DNA from: JBBQZO01 sp038207625
Lineage (GTDB): Bacteria > Pseudomonadota > Gammaproteobacteria > Burkholderiales > Burkholderiaceae_D
Direction: 5' to 3'
NCBI GenBank assembly: GCA_038207625.1
Contig: JBBQZO010000022.1
Location: 1 to 64,000 of the forward strand
Length of the DNA stretch: 64,000 nt
The position numbers were made by a program, and so were the translations under genes. The notes under the pieces are model-generated. The model had not been told where the DNA came from, did no database searches, and worked only from the letters and a program-made list of their open reading frames with translations. Below, one piece after another: positions 62,654 to 64,000 of this stretch. Each line of letters begins with the position of its first letter. Position 1 is the stretch's first letter.

Positions 62654-63427
62654 ATGAAACGCAGCTTACTGCTTCTGATGTTGTTCAGCGCTCACGTGGC
62701 GAGCGCCTACGAATTCACATTACAATTTACCCCGGCCGGTGGCGCATTAGGACTCAACGTCGCCGGTTACCAATTCGACCCGAACACCAGCACCGTCACC
62801 GGCAATTGCAGTTACTACACGCTGCACTATACGGGCGGGCGCGGCGGGCACACCGTGCGCACCAACCACTACAGCGCCTGTGCGTGGGACGTTTATGGCA
62901 ATCTGCTCAGCGTCACCCCGACGCCCAGCCCCGTACCAGCGCCCGCGCAGATCGCCGTCAACGGCACGCAAATCGTCTACGCTCAACTGGGCACCAGCAC
63001 CACGGGGCGCGACAGCCGCGGTTTCGGCTTCGTCAACACGCTCGCATCGCACTATACGTGGAGCACGCCCAACAATACCTACACGGTGATTCCCGACGCG
63101 AAATTCACACTCAGCGCGAGCCTGGTCAGCGATGGCGATTTCCCGCTGGCCGTCGATTCGGCCAGCGTGACGCCGTCCACTTCCGGCATCGTCACCGCAT
63201 CGGCCGGACGCGCACGCGTGCTGTCGACGAGCTGCGGGCAATCGGTGCCAACGGGCGTGAGCTGCACGGTCAATGTCGTGTACGATCCAAGCACCATCGC
63301 GTGCTCCGCGTCGCCATATGGCTTCGGCTACACGACCATCACGCTTTCCTTGGTGACAGACGCGGGTAAGACCACCGACTTCACGGAAGGGTTTACCGTC
63401 ACGGGCATACCGATCTGCGACGATTAG
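62654..63427 (+). CDS. Secreted protein of unknown function
   Basis: 257 residues. A signal peptide ends at VASAY. The mature protein is rich in Thr, Ser, Gly and aromatic residues, as in beta-sandwich secreted proteins. It has six cysteines (GNCSYYTLHY, SACAWD, STSCGQ, VSCTV, IACSA, PICDD) that could form three disulfides. The C-terminal half (about 145-257) resembles an immunoglobulin-like or choice-of-anchor fold (SLVSDGDFPLAVDSASVTPS) but there is no sorting signal. Low Lys and high Thr content differ from neighbours. Function unknown. Confidence 0.65.
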   Translation: MKRSLLLLMLFSAHVASAYEFTLQFTPAGGALGLNVAGYQFDPNTSTVTGNCSYYTLHYTGGRGGHTVRTNHYSACAWDVYGNLLSVTPTPSPVPAPAQIAVNGTQIVYAQLGTSTTGRDSRGFGFVNTLASHYTWSTPNNTYTVIPDAKFTLSASLVSDGDFPLAVDSASVTPSTSGIVTASAGRARVLSTSCGQSVPTGVSCTVNVVYDPSTIACSASPYGFGYTTITLSLVTDAGKTTDFTEGFTVTGIPICDD

Positions 63428-63591
63428 GCGCCCGATCAATTTCAGGCACGGACCTCCGCGCGAGCCGCAATGTCGGCTGTCGCAGGGCATGCTCGCGTGA
63501 GCGGTGAAGCGCGTGCGTACCAAACGGCTGCGCGCCCTTCCCAGCGCCGAGCGCGATGCGCCGAGGTGCCGTTCTAGCGGCGATGTATGCC

Positions 63592-63720
63592 TCACACCGG
63601 GCGGCGCATGAGGGCAAACGTCTCCTCGTCGACCAGCGGCCAACCCGGGATGCTGTCATGCGCAAGAACGCAAAGCGCCGCCAAAGTCTCACGTTCGAAG
63701 CGTGGCGCAAAGCCTGCGCC
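63592..63720 (-). pseudogene. Possible gene fragment in the gap before the FUSC gene
   Basis: The gap 63428-63880 contains no gene I can support. One minus-strand frame ends with the protein-like stretch FERETLAALCVLAHDSIPGW and PLVDEETFALMRR before a stop at 63592. Its upstream part looks non-coding, so it may be the tail of a lost gene or chance. Confidence 0.2.
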
Positions 63721-63818
63721 ACCGTCGGGCCGGCCGGACGCTTGCCCGCTTGGCGATCCAAGCTCGCCGCCACACCACTTGGCGCCGCCGCATACACGCG
63801 AACTGGCGACAGCGGCGC

Positions 63819-63824
63819 TATAAT
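63819..63824 (+). promoter_or_regulatory. -10 box upstream of the FUSC-type gene
   Basis: A perfect TATAAT lies 57 bases before the ATG; no convincing -35 is visible at standard spacing. Confidence 0.4.
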
Positions 63825-63880
63825 CAATACACCATCTCCGGCCGAGCCGGCCACGCCAGGACAGTGAGTCAATTGAACCC

Positions 63881-64000
63881 ATGCACTATGCCCTCGCGCC
63901 GCGCACCTTCATCTTCAGTCACTATTTTTACACTGGCGTACGCATCGCCAGCGGCATCGTCGGGCTCACTTTCCTGACCCTGACCCTGGCCGACCTGCCC
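63881..64000 (+). CDS. FUSC/YccS-type inner-membrane protein, N-terminal fragment
   Basis: Only the first 40 codons lie in the window (MHYALAPRTFIFSHYFYTG, then VRIASGIVGLTFLTLTLADLP), running off the end. The opening and the first membrane helix match FUSC-family (fusaric acid resistance-like, YccS) transporters, which are about 700 residues long. Identity rests on a short stretch. Confidence 0.6.
   Translation, partial: MHYALAPRTFIFSHYFYTGVRIASGIVGLTFLTLTLADLP

Overview
The window is GC-rich, densely coding DNA from a Gram-negative bacterium, most likely a betaproteobacterium of the order Burkholderiales and plausibly Oxalobacteraceae (Massilia/Duganella/Janthinobacterium-like). Pointers are PEP-CTERM exported proteins, a phasin, an ArgP/ArgO pair, a 2-aminobenzoyl-CoA (anthraniloyl-CoA) catabolic operon, an FNR-type box and a type VI secretion locus, all with similar GC-rich codon use. 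The assignment is inference from gene content; no rRNA lies in the window.

Layout. 1-350: two identical tRNA-Leu(CAG) genes, each with its own terminator. 527-5822: a minus-strand operon (two-domain universal stress protein, beta-CASP metallo-beta-lactamase RNase-like protein, AMP-phosphorylase-type enzyme, PRPP-synthetase-like protein) divergent from a one-domain universal stress protein, with a perfect FNR/ANR box between them. 5911-8074: a DUF1275 membrane protein, a small secreted protein and a phasin. 8118-22482: a type VI secretion locus (tssA, tssH, hcp, tssC, tssB, lipoprotein, tssJ, OmpA-like, tagF, tssM, M15 peptidase) that lacks tssE, F, G, I, K and L. 22573-29772: an orphan membrane protein, a VRR-NUC nuclease, a four-gene LytS/LytTR-type two-component operon with two LiaF-like membrane proteins, and divergent argO/argP. 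29868-31047: trpS, preceded by a leader peptide with tandem Trp codons and a terminator hairpin, that is, a probable transcription attenuator. 31083-35434: a BlaI repressor, a fused M56/M23 protease and a TonB-dependent receptor on one strand, with two BlaI-type operators. 35655-39108: an FtsH-type protease, then a phosphoribosyltransferase and an alpha/beta hydrolase. 39508-43583: two PEP-CTERM proteins flanking a large exported PHP-type protein with Ig-like repeats. 43855-54089: the 2-aminobenzoyl-CoA operon (RidA, thioesterase, acyl-CoA dehydrogenase, enoyl-CoA hydratase, MarR, SDR, two-domain monooxygenase/reductase) divergent from a livHMGF transporter, with face-to-face promoters. 54145-64000: PhzF-like protein, a secreted phospholipase C/P1-nuclease-like protein with a parvulin and a small exported protein, a lipoprotein parvulin, a DinB protein, a branched-chain-type solute-binding protein, an unknown secreted protein and the start of a FUSC-type membrane protein.

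How the parts work together. The first operon looks like an oxygen-limitation-controlled nucleotide salvage and stress module. The aromatic operon and its transporter look like one regulon under a MarR repressor, but the CoA ligase and the binding protein are not at the locus. The trpS leader would tie tryptophanyl-tRNA synthetase level directly to Trp-tRNA charging. No CRISPR array, insertion sequence, integrase or phage gene was seen.
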